Assembly: GCA_003552745.1 (NCBI GenBank)
Contig: PUOG01000310.1
Span: forward strand, 1 to 12,290
DNA: 12,290 bases
Direction: 5' to 3'
Source: Spirochaetaceae bacterium
Lineage (GTDB): Bacteria > Spirochaetota > Spirochaetia > DSM-27196 > SKKC01
Shown here: in pieces, positions 1-7,307 of the stretch
Layout: every line of letters begins with the position of its first letter
Position numbering within the stretch: the first letter of the stretch is position 1
Made by a program: the position numbers and the translations under genes
The notes under the pieces: generated by a model
Told to the model about the DNA's origin: nothing
The model's input: the letters and a program-made list of their open reading frames with translations, nothing else
Database searches by the model: none

Positions 1-1454
1 CGGTCGGACCAGTAAAAGGTGTCGCGTGTGAATCGGACCACCCCGGTCTCCTCGAGAGCGTGCAGATAGTCGGCGGCGAAGTCTGGAAATGGATCGATCT
101 CCCGAACCGGCAACTCGAAGCCGGCACATTTCAGATGATCTGTGAGGATGTAGTTATTCTCCGGGTCGACAAAGCCGTCTTCGGGACTGCGGCCGAAGAA
201 GTAATCGGGATGGCTCACCATGTACTGGTCGAGCGGATGGCTGCTTGCGATGAGAATCGCGACCGAGACGGTGTTGCGCCGGCCGGCACGCCCGGCCTGT
301 TGCCAGGCACTCGAGACGGAGCCGGGAAGACCGGCGGAGATCGCGGCGTCGAGACCGCCTATGTCGATACCGAGCTCCAGGGCGTTGGTCGAAACGACAC
401 CGTGGATCGTACCGTCGCGAAGCCCATGCTCGATCTCGCGACGTTCGCCGGGAAGATAGCCGCCACGATAGCTTTCAACCCGCAGTCGATTGTTCTCCGT
501 ATACGCATTGGACAGCGCCCTATTGATGTACGATGCGATGAGCTCGGTCCGTGTACGGCTTCTCGCGAATACGATCGTCTTGATCCGCTGTCGAAGGAAT
601 CGCAGCGCAAGCTTCCTCGCCTCCAGCACGACGCCGCGACGTATACCCTGGACGCGATCGACAAGCGGAGGATTGTAGAGAATGACATGCTTCTCTCCCC
701 GTGGAGCTCCGTTCCTGTCGATCAGCTCCATCTCCTCCTCGACGATGCGCGATGCGAGCTCGTTGGGGTTGCCGATCGTAGCCGAGCAGCAGATAAACAG
801 CGGATCGGCCCCGTAGAACCGACAGATCCGCTTCAGTCGCCGCATGAGGTTGGTCATGTGGCTGCCGAATACTCCCCGATAGGTGTGTATCTCATCGATC
901 ACGACGAAACGCAGGTTCCGGAGGAACGTGATCCATCGCGGATGATTAGGGAGAATTCCGGAATGCAGCATATCGGGATTGGAGATGATGATCTGACCGG
1001 TAGTGCGGGCAGATGCGCGGACGCTCTGCGGGGTATCGCCGTCATACGTCGCGATCTTAACCGGTAGTCGACCATCGTCTACACTGCCGTTGAGCTCCGC
1101 CTGTTGATCCTGACTCAGCGCCTTTGTCGGAAAGAGGTAGAGCGCACGCGTTGCCGGTTCATTCAGGCACGTGTGCAGGACCGGAAGGTTATAGCACAGC
1201 GTCTTCCCGCTCGCGGTTGGAGTGACGATCGTCGTATGCCGTCCGCGCATGACGAGGTCCCACGCCAGCGCCTGATGTGAATAGAGGCGATCGATCCCCC
1301 GTCCCCGCAGTGCTTCGCTCAACTCCGCCGAGAGATCGTCGGGGAGCGGTCGGAAGTCACCGGCACTCTCGGGAATCTGCTCCCAACGCGTGACGTTGTC
1401 GATGAACTCGCTATCGCTCTTCATTTCCTCGAGCAGGCGTTGCAGCTCGCTCAC
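1..1454 (-). CDS. mrfA: MrfA/YprA-type DEAD/DEAH-box helicase, partial (C-terminus off the left edge)
   Basis: Reading the minus strand from a GTG at 1454 gives 484 codons without a stop up to the window edge. The translation shows a complete superfamily 2 helicase core: a YSHQALAW element near residue 58, Walker A TASGKT at 80-85, a DEIH box at 187-190, motif III SAT at 224-226, VFARSR at 295-300, STNALELGID at 355-364 and motif VI QQAGRAGRR at 385-393. This order and wording fit the MrfA/YprA (DUF1998) family, whose Bacillus member is an ATP-dependent 3'-5' helicase in mitomycin-damage repair. The zinc-binding DUF1998 C-terminus would lie outside the window. The GTG start is chosen because AGAAGGG lies about 9 bases upstream and an in-frame TGA lies just before it; the next in-frame Met is residue 11. 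The gene is divergent from glgC. The family is confident; a mitomycin-repair role here is inference. Confidence 0.9.
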   Translation of the reverse strand, partial: MSELQRLLEEMKSDSEFIDNVTRWEQIPESAGDFRPLPDDLSAELSEALRGRGIDRLYSHQALAWDLVMRGRHTTIVTPTASGKTLCYNLPVLHTCLNEPATRALYLFPTKALSQDQQAELNGSVDDGRLPVKIATYDGDTPQSVRASARTTGQIIISNPDMLHSGILPNHPRWITFLRNLRFVVIDEIHTYRGVFGSHMTNLMRRLKRICRFYGADPLFICCSATIGNPNELASRIVEEEMELIDRNGAPRGEKHVILYNPPLVDRVQGIRRGVVLEARKLALRFLRQRIKTIVFARSRTRTELIASYINRALSNAYTENNRLRVESYRGGYLPGERREIEHGLRDGTIHGVVSTNALELGIDIGGLDAAISAGLPGSVSSAWQQAGRAGRRNTVSVAILIASSHPLDQYMVSHPDYFFGRSPEDGFVDPENNYILTDHLKCAGFELPVREIDPFPDFAADYLHALEETGVVRFTRDTFYWSD

Positions 1455-1498
1455 TACGCTTAACCCTTCTCACTCTCGAAGCCGGTATACCGCAAACG

Positions 1499-1528
1499 AG
1501 GATAGCACGTCGTACGGTCCGATGCGAA
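1499..1528 (-). promoter_or_regulatory. candidate promoter of the helicase gene
   Basis: On the minus strand, TTCGCA (1523-1528) and TATCCT (1499-1504) are separated by 18 bases. Each box matches the sigma70 consensus at 4 of 6 positions. The predicted transcript start is near 1492, about 38 bases before the GTG start. Weak support, judged by eye. Confidence 0.3.
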
Positions 1529-1583
1529 GCCGACTCAATGAAGAAAAAAATGACGGTATCCAACGCTGACCGAGAGACTCTGC

Positions 1584-1613
1584 TTGACCGCGCAAAGAAG
1601 CGGTGCCTACACT
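1584..1613 (+). promoter_or_regulatory. candidate promoter of glgC
   Basis: TTGACC (1584-1589) is followed after 18 bases by TACACT (1608-1613). Transcription would start near 1620, at the edge of the GGAGG ribosome-binding site (1619-1623), so the leader would be very short. The -35 is good and the -10 is poor. The TTG of this -35 box is also an in-frame start codon for glgC, but the Shine-Dalgarno and the family N-terminus argue against its use. The rest of the 1455-1634 spacer shows nothing else I can name. Confidence 0.3.
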
Positions 1614-1634
1614 CAATCGGAGGTTCTACGACGA

Positions 1635-2933
1635 ATGCACAACATACTTTCCATAATCCTCGGAGGAGGCAAAGGAACGCGCCTCTATCCGCTTACCAAA
1701 GAACGCGCAAAACCGGCCGTTCCCTTCGGGGCGAAGTACCGCCTCGTGGATGTTCCTATCTCCAACAGCATTAACTCCGGGTTTAAGCGAATGTACGTGG
1801 TGACTCAGTTCAACTCGACGAGCCTGCACATCCACCTGAACAGTACCTACATTTTCGACGGCTTCTCCCGAGGATTCGTCGAGATTCTCGCAGCCGAACA
1901 GACGTTCGAGACCTCAGGATGGTACGAAGGTACCGGCGATGCGGTGCGGAAGAACTTCGTTCATTTTCGTACGCAGGAGCCGAGTCACTACGTGATACTT
2001 TCCGGCGACCAACTCTACCGTATGAATCTCGCTCGAATGGTCCAACAGCATGTGGATAGCGGAGCGTCGATAACCGTGGCGGCTACGCCGGTGACTCGCG
2101 AAGCGGCGGTCGGCTTCGGCGTCCTGTGCGCGGACTCGCGAGGGCGAATCACCGAGTTCGTCGAAAAACCGCCGATCGAAACCGACATCTCTCATATGCG
2201 TATACCCGACCGTCTTCGAGGCTCAGCCGATAACGATGGTGCCGATACGTACGTGCCCGAAGGCAAAGAGTACCTCGGAAGCATGGGCATATACGTCTTC
2301 AACGCCGCCGCGCTCGAGTCATCGCTGGACAATGAGTTGACCGATTTCGGCAGAGAAATCATTCCGGCCCAGATCGCTCGAGGAGGCGTTCACGCATACA
2401 TTTTCGACGGCTTCTGGGAAGACATCGGTACGATCAAGAGCTTCTATGACACGAATCTCAATCTCGCCAGTGTTAACCCGGACTTCAACTTCTACGATGA
2501 AGAGATGCCCATCTACACCCACAAGCGTGATCTACCGGCGAGCAAATTCAACTCCTGCACGATCAAGGAGAGTCTCGCGGGAGACGGCTGTGTCATTACG
2601 AATGCGCACGTGGAGCGCTCACTCATAGGAATTCGCACATACGTTGAGAATGGCGCTTCACTCGAAGGTGTCGTCTGCATGGGTGCGGACTACTACGAGA
2701 CAGCCGACCATAAGCGACAGAACGATAGCGTCGGTCGACCGGAGATCGGTATCGGCAAACACTCACGCATCCGGAACGCGATCATCGATAAGAACGCTCG
2801 AATCGGTGAGGGAGTAAGCATCGGCTATGAATATTCCGAGTACCACGACGGCGATTACGAAGGGTTCTTCGTGCGTGACGGAATCATCATCATACCGAAG
2901 AATGGCGTCATTCCCAGTGGATACGTGATATAG
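1635..2933 (+). CDS. glgC: glucose-1-phosphate adenylyltransferase (ADP-glucose pyrophosphorylase)
   Basis: The 432-residue product makes ADP-glucose from ATP and glucose-1-phosphate, the committed step of bacterial glycogen synthesis, in the cytoplasm. Visible landmarks are the nucleotide loop GGGKGTRLYP (10-19), AKPAVPFGAKYRLVD (25-39), GTGDAVRKN (99-107), LSGDQLYRM (122-130), the sugar-phosphate-binding VEKP (176-179), GSMGIYVFNA (215-224) and GFWEDIGTIKSFYDTNLNL (259-277). The C-terminal part has the hexapeptide/beta-helix pattern (IIDKNARIGEGV, then IIIIPKNGVIPSG). The wording resembles plant and cyanobacterial AGPases more than the E. coli enzyme, and the length is normal. The ATG at 1635 is chosen because GGAGG (1619-1623) precedes it and the protein then begins with the conserved beta strand. 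No other glycogen gene adjoins it: a helicase gene diverges on the left and a Nudix gene converges on the right, so it looks monocistronic. Confidence 0.95.
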   Translation: MHNILSIILGGGKGTRLYPLTKERAKPAVPFGAKYRLVDVPISNSINSGFKRMYVVTQFNSTSLHIHLNSTYIFDGFSRGFVEILAAEQTFETSGWYEGTGDAVRKNFVHFRTQEPSHYVILSGDQLYRMNLARMVQQHVDSGASITVAATPVTREAAVGFGVLCADSRGRITEFVEKPPIETDISHMRIPDRLRGSADNDGADTYVPEGKEYLGSMGIYVFNAAALESSLDNELTDFGREIIPAQIARGGVHAYIFDGFWEDIGTIKSFYDTNLNLASVNPDFNFYDEEMPIYTHKRDLPASKFNSCTIKESLAGDGCVITNAHVERSLIGIRTYVENGASLEGVVCMGADYYETADHKRQNDSVGRPEIGIGKHSRIRNAIIDKNARIGEGVSIGYEYSEYHDGDYEGFFVRDGIIIIPKNGVIPSGYVI

Positions 2934-2935
2934 CG

Positions 2936-3439
2936 CTAGGTGAGCGGAGTCGGTCCGTCCGGATGATACATGAGGTACTCGAAAACTCCATAGTCGCTCG
3001 AGGCCATCTCGAGCTTCGCCATCTCGGGCACGGTCAACCAGCGCACCTCGTCGTGTTCCGAAAGAGAGAACGCCTCCGACTGCAATTCGACGAGGTAGAC
3101 CTGCAACGTGAAGTGCGTATCCCGATGCTGAAAGCTCCCGCGATAGAAGAGCGGGCCGACGTTGACATCCACGCCGAGCTCCTCGCCGAACTCGCGTCGC
3201 AGAGCGGTCGCCGGCCCCTCGTTGTTCGAGACCTTTCCACCGACGAACTCCCATTTGCCGGCGAGGTCGCTCTTTGCCTGAGAGCTCCTCCGCGCCATGA
3301 GGTACGCTCCGTCGCGGTACACGACGCCGGCCACCGACATCGTCTCCTGCAACGGCTCATCCGGCGATGCGGTTCGAGAGGACGCCTCGTCCTCGAGCTC
3401 CTTTAGCTGGTCTGCAAATCCCGGATCGAAATCGGACAT
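2936..3439 (-). CDS. Nudix hydrolase, MutT-like
   Basis: The 167-residue product contains a perfect Nudix box at 68-90 (G-x5-E-x7-RE-F-x-EE-x-GV, with E74, R82, E83, E86, E87 and G89). The surroundings are MutT-like: VAGVVYRDGAYLMARR at 36-51 and GKWEFVGGK at 61-69. Such enzymes hydrolyse nucleoside diphosphates linked to another group. The GKWEFPGGK-like context suggests an 8-oxo-dGTP or oxidised-nucleotide sanitising role, but the substrate is not proven. About 33 acidic, low-complexity residues precede the fold. The ATG at 3439 lies 6 bases after the upstream gene's stop with an AAGG nearby, which suggests translational coupling; an internal ATG at 3340 with AGGAG only 3 bases away is the alternative start. 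The gene ends 2 bp from the convergent glgC stop. Confidence 0.9.
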   Translation of the reverse strand: MSDFDPGFADQLKELEDEASSRTASPDEPLQETMSVAGVVYRDGAYLMARRSSQAKSDLAGKWEFVGGKVSNNEGPATALRREFGEELGVDVNVGPLFYRGSFQHRDTHFTLQVYLVELQSEAFSLSEHDEVRWLTVPEMAKLEMASSDYGVFEYLMYHPDGPTPLT

Positions 3440-3445
3440 CGCACC

Positions 3446-3877
3446 TTAGAGCAACTGAAAACCGTGAAGAAAGAAATGCGCGATCGCCGCCGCGATCGAA
3501 ACGATTCCGTATACATTTCGCGGGCCGATGAACACCTTGTCCAGTCGACTCACCACCAGAGCTCCCCGTTCCCCACCGAGACTTTCCTCGATCCTATTTC
3601 GAAATCGCTCGATCATGAGCGTACCGCCGGTAACCAACGCCGCGAGTGCCGGTACAAAATCGCCGAGAATAACCCAATTTCCTTCCGTTGCGGTGAACAG
3701 CTTCACGAAGCCCACGACGAATGTCAGAAGCCCGACAACCGCGCGGTAGTTCGGGGCTGTCATGCCCCTTTCGTTCAGGAAACGCGCAATCCCGATCTTG
3801 TCGTCGAGGAAATCGAACGCGAGCGTCACCCCTCCGATAATGTTGAACACGATCGCGAGGACGTAGAACTGATACAT
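3446..3877 (-). CDS. small integral membrane protein of unknown function
   Basis: The 143-residue product is very hydrophobic, with about four predicted membrane helices near residues 2-20, 45-62, 68-86 and 120-140. A charged loop (about 88-115, RFRNRIEESLGGERG then SRLDKVFIGPRN) lies between the third and fourth. I see no catalytic motif and do not recognise a named family. The ATG at 3877 is chosen because GAGAGGAG lies 7 bases upstream and the protein then starts directly with a helix. Longer in-frame reading reaches a TTG at 3931, but that TTG belongs to the -35 box of the likely promoter. The gene is first in a two-gene unit, with 6 bases to the Nudix start. The pairing does not reveal a function. 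Confidence 0.8.
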   Translation of the reverse strand: MYQFYVLAIVFNIIGGVTLAFDFLDDKIGIARFLNERGMTAPNYRAVVGLLTFVVGFVKLFTATEGNWVILGDFVPALAALVTGGTLMIERFRNRIEESLGGERGALVVSRLDKVFIGPRNVYGIVSIAAAIAHFFLHGFQLL

Positions 3878-3902
3878 CGATAACTCCTCTCTACCCGTGC
3901 TC

Positions 3903-3931
3903 AGAATAACCGCCGCCCTCCCACAGGTCAA
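3903..3931 (-). promoter_or_regulatory. promoter of the membrane protein-Nudix operon
   Basis: On the minus strand, TTGACC (3926-3931) and TATTCT (3903-3908) are separated by exactly 17 bases. Boxes match consensus at 5/6 and 4/6. The predicted start near 3896 leaves a leader of about 19 bases containing the GAGAGGAG ribosome-binding site of the gene starting at 3877. The position in a 78-base gap between two minus-strand genes supports it. Confidence 0.6.
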
Positions 3932-3955
3932 CGTGAGTCCCTGCGACGAGAATCG

Positions 3956-4429
3956 CTAATCACGAACAACGGTTCGGATGCTAACCGATCGGTCGTTCCA
4001 GGAGATGTTCGCCCGCACATCCTCGAGTCGCTCGTCCCAGGTAGTCCGCATAACTCTGAGATCACCGGGCAATGGCAGCACATCGTGTTGTGTCTCGGCT
4101 TCTACACCGGATGCACTCAACTCCGCATTGAAGAGAGCCGATTCGCGGTCGGAACCGCTGTTGCGAATCGTGAGCGTTGCAACCGTTCCATCGTCCTGTA
4201 CACGAGCCGATAGCTCTATGCGATATCCGTCCACAACCGTCTCGTCGGTCGGAGTGCGGAGGAAAAACCACCAGATCCCGAACACGATGACGATTATCGT
4301 AAGATCGAGCAGGAGGATGAGCAGCGATCGATTCCGCCGAAAGATACCGCCGCTTCGCTCTCTCATCGGCCGGTGTCCAACCGTGCCGAGCCGCTCTTCA
4401 CGCTTGTAGTGGTAGTGGTAATCACCCAT
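3956..4429 (-). CDS. single-pass membrane protein of unknown function
   Basis: The 157-residue product has an unusual Tyr/His-rich start (MGDYHYHYKREERLG), a basic cytoplasmic segment to about residue 34, one membrane helix at about 35-57 (SLLILLLDLTIIVIVFGIWW), and a C-terminal domain of about 100 residues that should face the periplasm. That domain alternates hydrophobic and polar residues (YRIELSARVQDDGTVATLTIRNSG), as in a small beta-sandwich. No enzyme motif is visible and I do not recognise the family. The ATG at 4429 overlaps the end of nnr by 8 bp, which points to translational coupling. Reading the same frame further upstream runs out of frame through nnr and gives an Arg/Ser-rich sequence, so it is not believed. 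It is the last gene of the lipoprotein-nnr unit. Confidence 0.75.
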   Translation of the reverse strand: MGDYHYHYKREERLGTVGHRPMRERSGGIFRRNRSLLILLLDLTIIVIVFGIWWFFLRTPTDETVVDGYRIELSARVQDDGTVATLTIRNSGSDRESALFNAELSASGVEAETQHDVLPLPGDLRVMRTTWDERLEDVRANISWNDRSVSIRTVVRD

Positions 4430-6020
4430 ATCGGCCCGCCACACGTTCCAGATCGGCGAGAGCGCGGCCGACGGCGTTCGGAAGCTCGCTCGCCGAGAAC
4501 CATCCCGCCTCCGCGTACGAGCGACGAATCGCCTCAGCGTGAACACCGGCTGCCGCGCACGCTGCGGCGAACGAATCGAGTCCTCCGGCGAGAAATGCCG
4601 CGACGATTCCGGAGAGCACGTCACCGGAGCCGCCGACACCGCCTGCCGGATGTGCACCGTCGATCACGCGAAGTCTCCCGTCCGGTGCACAGATCCAGCT
4701 GCTCGCCGCCTTCAGCAACACAACGGCACCGTAACGCCGTGCGACGTCCACCGCGATCCGGTCCGGCTCGGCGAGTACGTCATCTATCTCGCATTCGGCG
4801 AGGCGCGCACACTCCGCCGGATGCGGGGTGAGAACCCACTCCCCGTCTTCAAGCGGCACTTCACCATCCGAGCAGACAGAACCAAGCACAGCGAGGCCGT
4901 CGGCATCGATCACACCCCGACGCGCGCGAGCGGCGATCGCCGAGAGCGTCGTGCGCCGTCGTGTTCCGGTTCCCCATCCTGGTCCGATGAGTGCGGCATC
5001 GATACGGCGCTGCATCTGCTCCAAAACCAGTTCGGGAATCTCCGCGGCATGCACCATGAGCGAAGGATTGACGCCATCAATTCGCTCGGCGACGACCGGA
5101 TCGACGAGCATCGATACGAGACCGAGTCGAGCTCGGGAGGCTGCGGTTGCGCAAAGGAGAGCCGCTCCGGTTGTTCCGGGCTGCCCGGCGAACACCACGA
5201 CATGCCCCCGGGTACCCTTGTGCGCCGTGAGAGGCACCGCCGGGAGTAGATACGGAATGTCGTTCGGCTCGATAAGGGAGTTCACGGTCGAGTGATCCGC
5301 TCCCGAAAGGTGCTTCATGAGCTCGCGTGGAAAGAAGATATCGAGTAGATGGAGATTGCCGACGGCTGTCCGACCCGCGGGTGTGAACAGGCAGCGCTTG
5401 TGCCGGCCCACGGTCGCCGTCACATCCGCGTGTACTACCGGGAATCCACGTCGATACTCGTCGCCGAGCCCGCTCGGAACATCGACAGCGAATACCGATG
5501 CTCCACACCGCTCGCTCGTTTCGTTTATCGCGGTGACGATCTCGGAGGCAGGTGGTCGAAGCGCCCCTTTCAGCCCGGTTCCGGATACAGCATCAACTAT
5601 CCAATCGCCGCGCTCGATAGAGGCAAAGAACTCCTGCACGTCGTCGCGAACCGGAATTCCGAGCGCACGGCACGAGGCCAGGTGCACACCGGTAAGGCTC
5701 TCCTCCGACGCTCGAGTGCACCCCGCGTCGACGACAGTCACCCGAAACGTGCCCGCGATCGCCGCGAGTCTGGCGATAACAAGTCCGTCTCCACCGTTGT
5801 TGCCACGACCGGCGACGACCGCGAGACGAGGACGGTCGACCGCCGGCTCGTTTTCGCCGGCCGAGCGCAGGTGCCTATCAACACCGGAAGCCAGCCGTTC
5901 GAGCAGGCGATAGAGTTGAAGCCCCGCATGCTCCATGAGCACCACAGCCGGAATCCCGAAGCGCGTCTGCGCCACAGTGTCGAGCTCGGCCATCTGTTCG
6001 GAGGTAACTACCACCTTCAT
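4422..6020 (-). CDS. nnr: bifunctional NAD(P)H-hydrate epimerase / ADP-dependent NAD(P)HX dehydratase
   Basis: The 532-residue protein repairs hydrated NAD(P)H. The N-terminal domain (about 1-235, YjeF_N) interconverts the R and S forms and shows GRGNNGGDGL (71-80), DAVSGTGL (143-150) and DVPSGLG (180-186). The C-terminal ribokinase-like domain (about 255-530) dehydrates S-NAD(P)HX using ADP and shows HKGTRGHVVVFAG (267-279), GPGWG (346-350), DADGL (372-376), LTPHPAE (397-403) and GGVGGSGDVLSG (460-471). This is the usual fused bacterial architecture and length. The ATG at 6020 follows an AAGGTAGG-like sequence by a few bases. It lies 23 bases after the stop of the upstream lipoprotein gene and overlaps the next gene by 8 bp, so the three genes are probably cotranscribed. 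All motif blocks are present, so both activities are expected. Confidence 0.95.
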   Translation of the reverse strand: MKVVVTSEQMAELDTVAQTRFGIPAVVLMEHAGLQLYRLLERLASGVDRHLRSAGENEPAVDRPRLAVVAGRGNNGGDGLVIARLAAIAGTFRVTVVDAGCTRASEESLTGVHLASCRALGIPVRDDVQEFFASIERGDWIVDAVSGTGLKGALRPPASEIVTAINETSERCGASVFAVDVPSGLGDEYRRGFPVVHADVTATVGRHKRCLFTPAGRTAVGNLHLLDIFFPRELMKHLSGADHSTVNSLIEPNDIPYLLPAVPLTAHKGTRGHVVVFAGQPGTTGAALLCATAASRARLGLVSMLVDPVVAERIDGVNPSLMVHAAEIPELVLEQMQRRIDAALIGPGWGTGTRRRTTLSAIAARARRGVIDADGLAVLGSVCSDGEVPLEDGEWVLTPHPAECARLAECEIDDVLAEPDRIAVDVARRYGAVVLLKAASSWICAPDGRLRVIDGAHPAGGVGGSGDVLSGIVAAFLAGGLDSFAAACAAAGVHAEAIRRSYAEAGWFSASELPNAVGRALADLERVAGRYG

Positions 6021-6043
6021 CCGGGCCTACCTTAGTCACCAGT

Positions 6044-7228
6044 TTAGTCGATCAATCGATCGGTTCTCCACCATGCGATCTGTGCACCATCGTCACGGCC
6101 GAGGAGCGCGACGAGTATCCCCTCCGGACTGACGCTCAGGTCGTAGTCGACAAGCGGTACATCCTCCAGGACGATCCGTCGTCGGCTGTTTACCTGGCCG
6201 TTTCGGCTCATAATAAGCAGCTCACTACTTTCGTCCGTATCGCGACCCACGAAGTAGAGATATCCACCGGGACCGACACCCACGAATCGGTAGAGATGAG
6301 TCACTTCCACCGGCTCGAAATCAGGCGGAGGACGCTCGATCGTCGTATGTCTCGGTACTTCGATCGCCTCGGTGTACATCTCCTGCTCAGTATCGAGAAC
6401 ATAGACCTTACTGAATACTTCGCCGACGTCCGACTGTCCGCCGTCGCCTTCGACCTGCTCGTAGTAGTCGAGTTTGAGGTACAAGTGCCGCTCTTCGAGG
6501 TCGGGGCGAATGCGTTCGAGTACGGGGATCAGATCGTCGCGCTCCGGCATGGGCAGTTGATCGTTACGCACTGGTATTTCGAACAGAAGCTCGCCTTCAC
6601 GTGAGTACCAGAAGACATGCCTTCCACGCGTATTCCTGCTCACTACGACGATTTCTCCGCTCTCGGTGACCTCGAGCGTTTCGATGTACGGAAAGGGAGT
6701 TCCTCCGATCCCTTCCTGCCCTATGTAGTCAACGTAGCGTCCAGCCTCGAAACGTAGCACGCGACTGCGCAACTGCACGCCGTGCTCCTCGTCGTATTCT
6801 CCGTTCTCGCTCAACCTGTCCTCGACAAGGACGGTACGGTTCTCGCCGACTGCGATTTCCCCGAGATCGTGAAAATCGTGTGCTACCGCTCGCCGTGTGA
6901 CCGGGAGGCCACCATTGGAGGTCGGCAATATCGGCTGCGGATTCGCGATCGGATTGTACAGGAGTACAAGCAGGTCTCCGTACCCGGAAAACTCCATGAC
7001 CTTACTCGCGTTCCCGTTAGAAAGGTAGATGCGCCCGTCGCGAGCGAAGATCCGATTTCTCAAGCTGCCCCGCCCATCGGCGGCTATAAAGAGATCGATC
7101 TGATCGTCGAGTTTCCCCAGTTCCAGTGAGAACAGCTCGTCGCGGTCGAGGCGACGAACCTCGCTTTCGCCGCAGGCACTCAGGAGAAACAGGCTCAAGA
7201 AGCAAAACAGGGCTGCCGTGCGTTTCAT
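6044..7228 (-). CDS. predicted lipoprotein, possibly beta-propeller-like, function unknown
   Basis: The 394-residue product begins with a lipoprotein signal peptide: basic MKR, a hydrophobic core (about 5-16) and the lipobox LSAC with Cys19. The mature part has repeated strand-turn elements such as DGRIYLSNGN, SGEIVVVSRN, PGGYLYFVGRD and PEGILVALLGRD. These resemble the blades of NHL/six-bladed beta-propellers, but I cannot assign a family. A binding or scaffolding role at the cell envelope is inference. The ATG at 7228 is chosen because it is followed at once by the signal peptide; no clear Shine-Dalgarno is present. The longer in-frame reading starts inside the divergent secA gene and is implausible. 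It is the first gene of the unit with nnr. Confidence 0.8.
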   Translation of the reverse strand: MKRTAALFCFLSLFLLSACGESEVRRLDRDELFSLELGKLDDQIDLFIAADGRGSLRNRIFARDGRIYLSNGNASKVMEFSGYGDLLVLLYNPIANPQPILPTSNGGLPVTRRAVAHDFHDLGEIAVGENRTVLVEDRLSENGEYDEEHGVQLRSRVLRFEAGRYVDYIGQEGIGGTPFPYIETLEVTESGEIVVVSRNTRGRHVFWYSREGELLFEIPVRNDQLPMPERDDLIPVLERIRPDLEERHLYLKLDYYEQVEGDGGQSDVGEVFSKVYVLDTEQEMYTEAIEVPRHTTIERPPPDFEPVEVTHLYRFVGVGPGGYLYFVGRDTDESSELLIMSRNGQVNSRRRIVLEDVPLVDYDLSVSPEGILVALLGRDDGAQIAWWRTDRLID

Positions 7229-7240
7229 TCCGGTTCTGCC

Positions 7241-7269
7241 AGCGTAGTTGGCGACCCGATTTGTGTCAA
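7241..7269 (-). promoter_or_regulatory. candidate promoter of the lipoprotein-nnr unit
   Basis: On the minus strand there is a perfect TTGACA (7264-7269), then 17 bases, then TACGCT (7241-7246; 3/6). The predicted transcript start near 7234 is only about 6 bases before the ATG at 7228, so the mRNA would be nearly leaderless. The strong -35 supports it; the -10 is weak. Confidence 0.45.
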
Positions 7270-7271
7270 TC

Positions 7272-7301
7272 TTGACCCCTACTTCCGTGAACGGATACAT
7301 T
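7272..7301 (+). promoter_or_regulatory. candidate promoter of secA
   Basis: TTGACC (7272-7277), 18 bases, then TACATT (7296-7301; 4/6). The predicted start coincides within a base or two with the ATG at 7308, which would make the transcript leaderless. It sits back to back with the minus-strand promoter, with the two -35 boxes 2 bases apart. Transcription could also begin further upstream. Confidence 0.35.
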
Positions 7302-7307
7302 TGCGCC

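Noticed and set aside
60..1067. A 335-codon open frame on the plus strand
   Set aside because: It lies entirely antisense to the helicase, whose minus-strand translation has every helicase motif in order; the plus-strand product has no recognisable motif.
2763..3254. A 163-codon minus-strand frame across the glgC end and the Nudix gene
   Set aside because: It is Arg/Gly-rich and overlaps two well-supported genes, including the intact Nudix box in another frame.
6047..6062. A GATC/CGAT-rich near-palindrome at the end of the lipoprotein gene
   Set aside because: It is explained by the coding sequence for the last residues (DRLID) and is not repeated elsewhere in the window.
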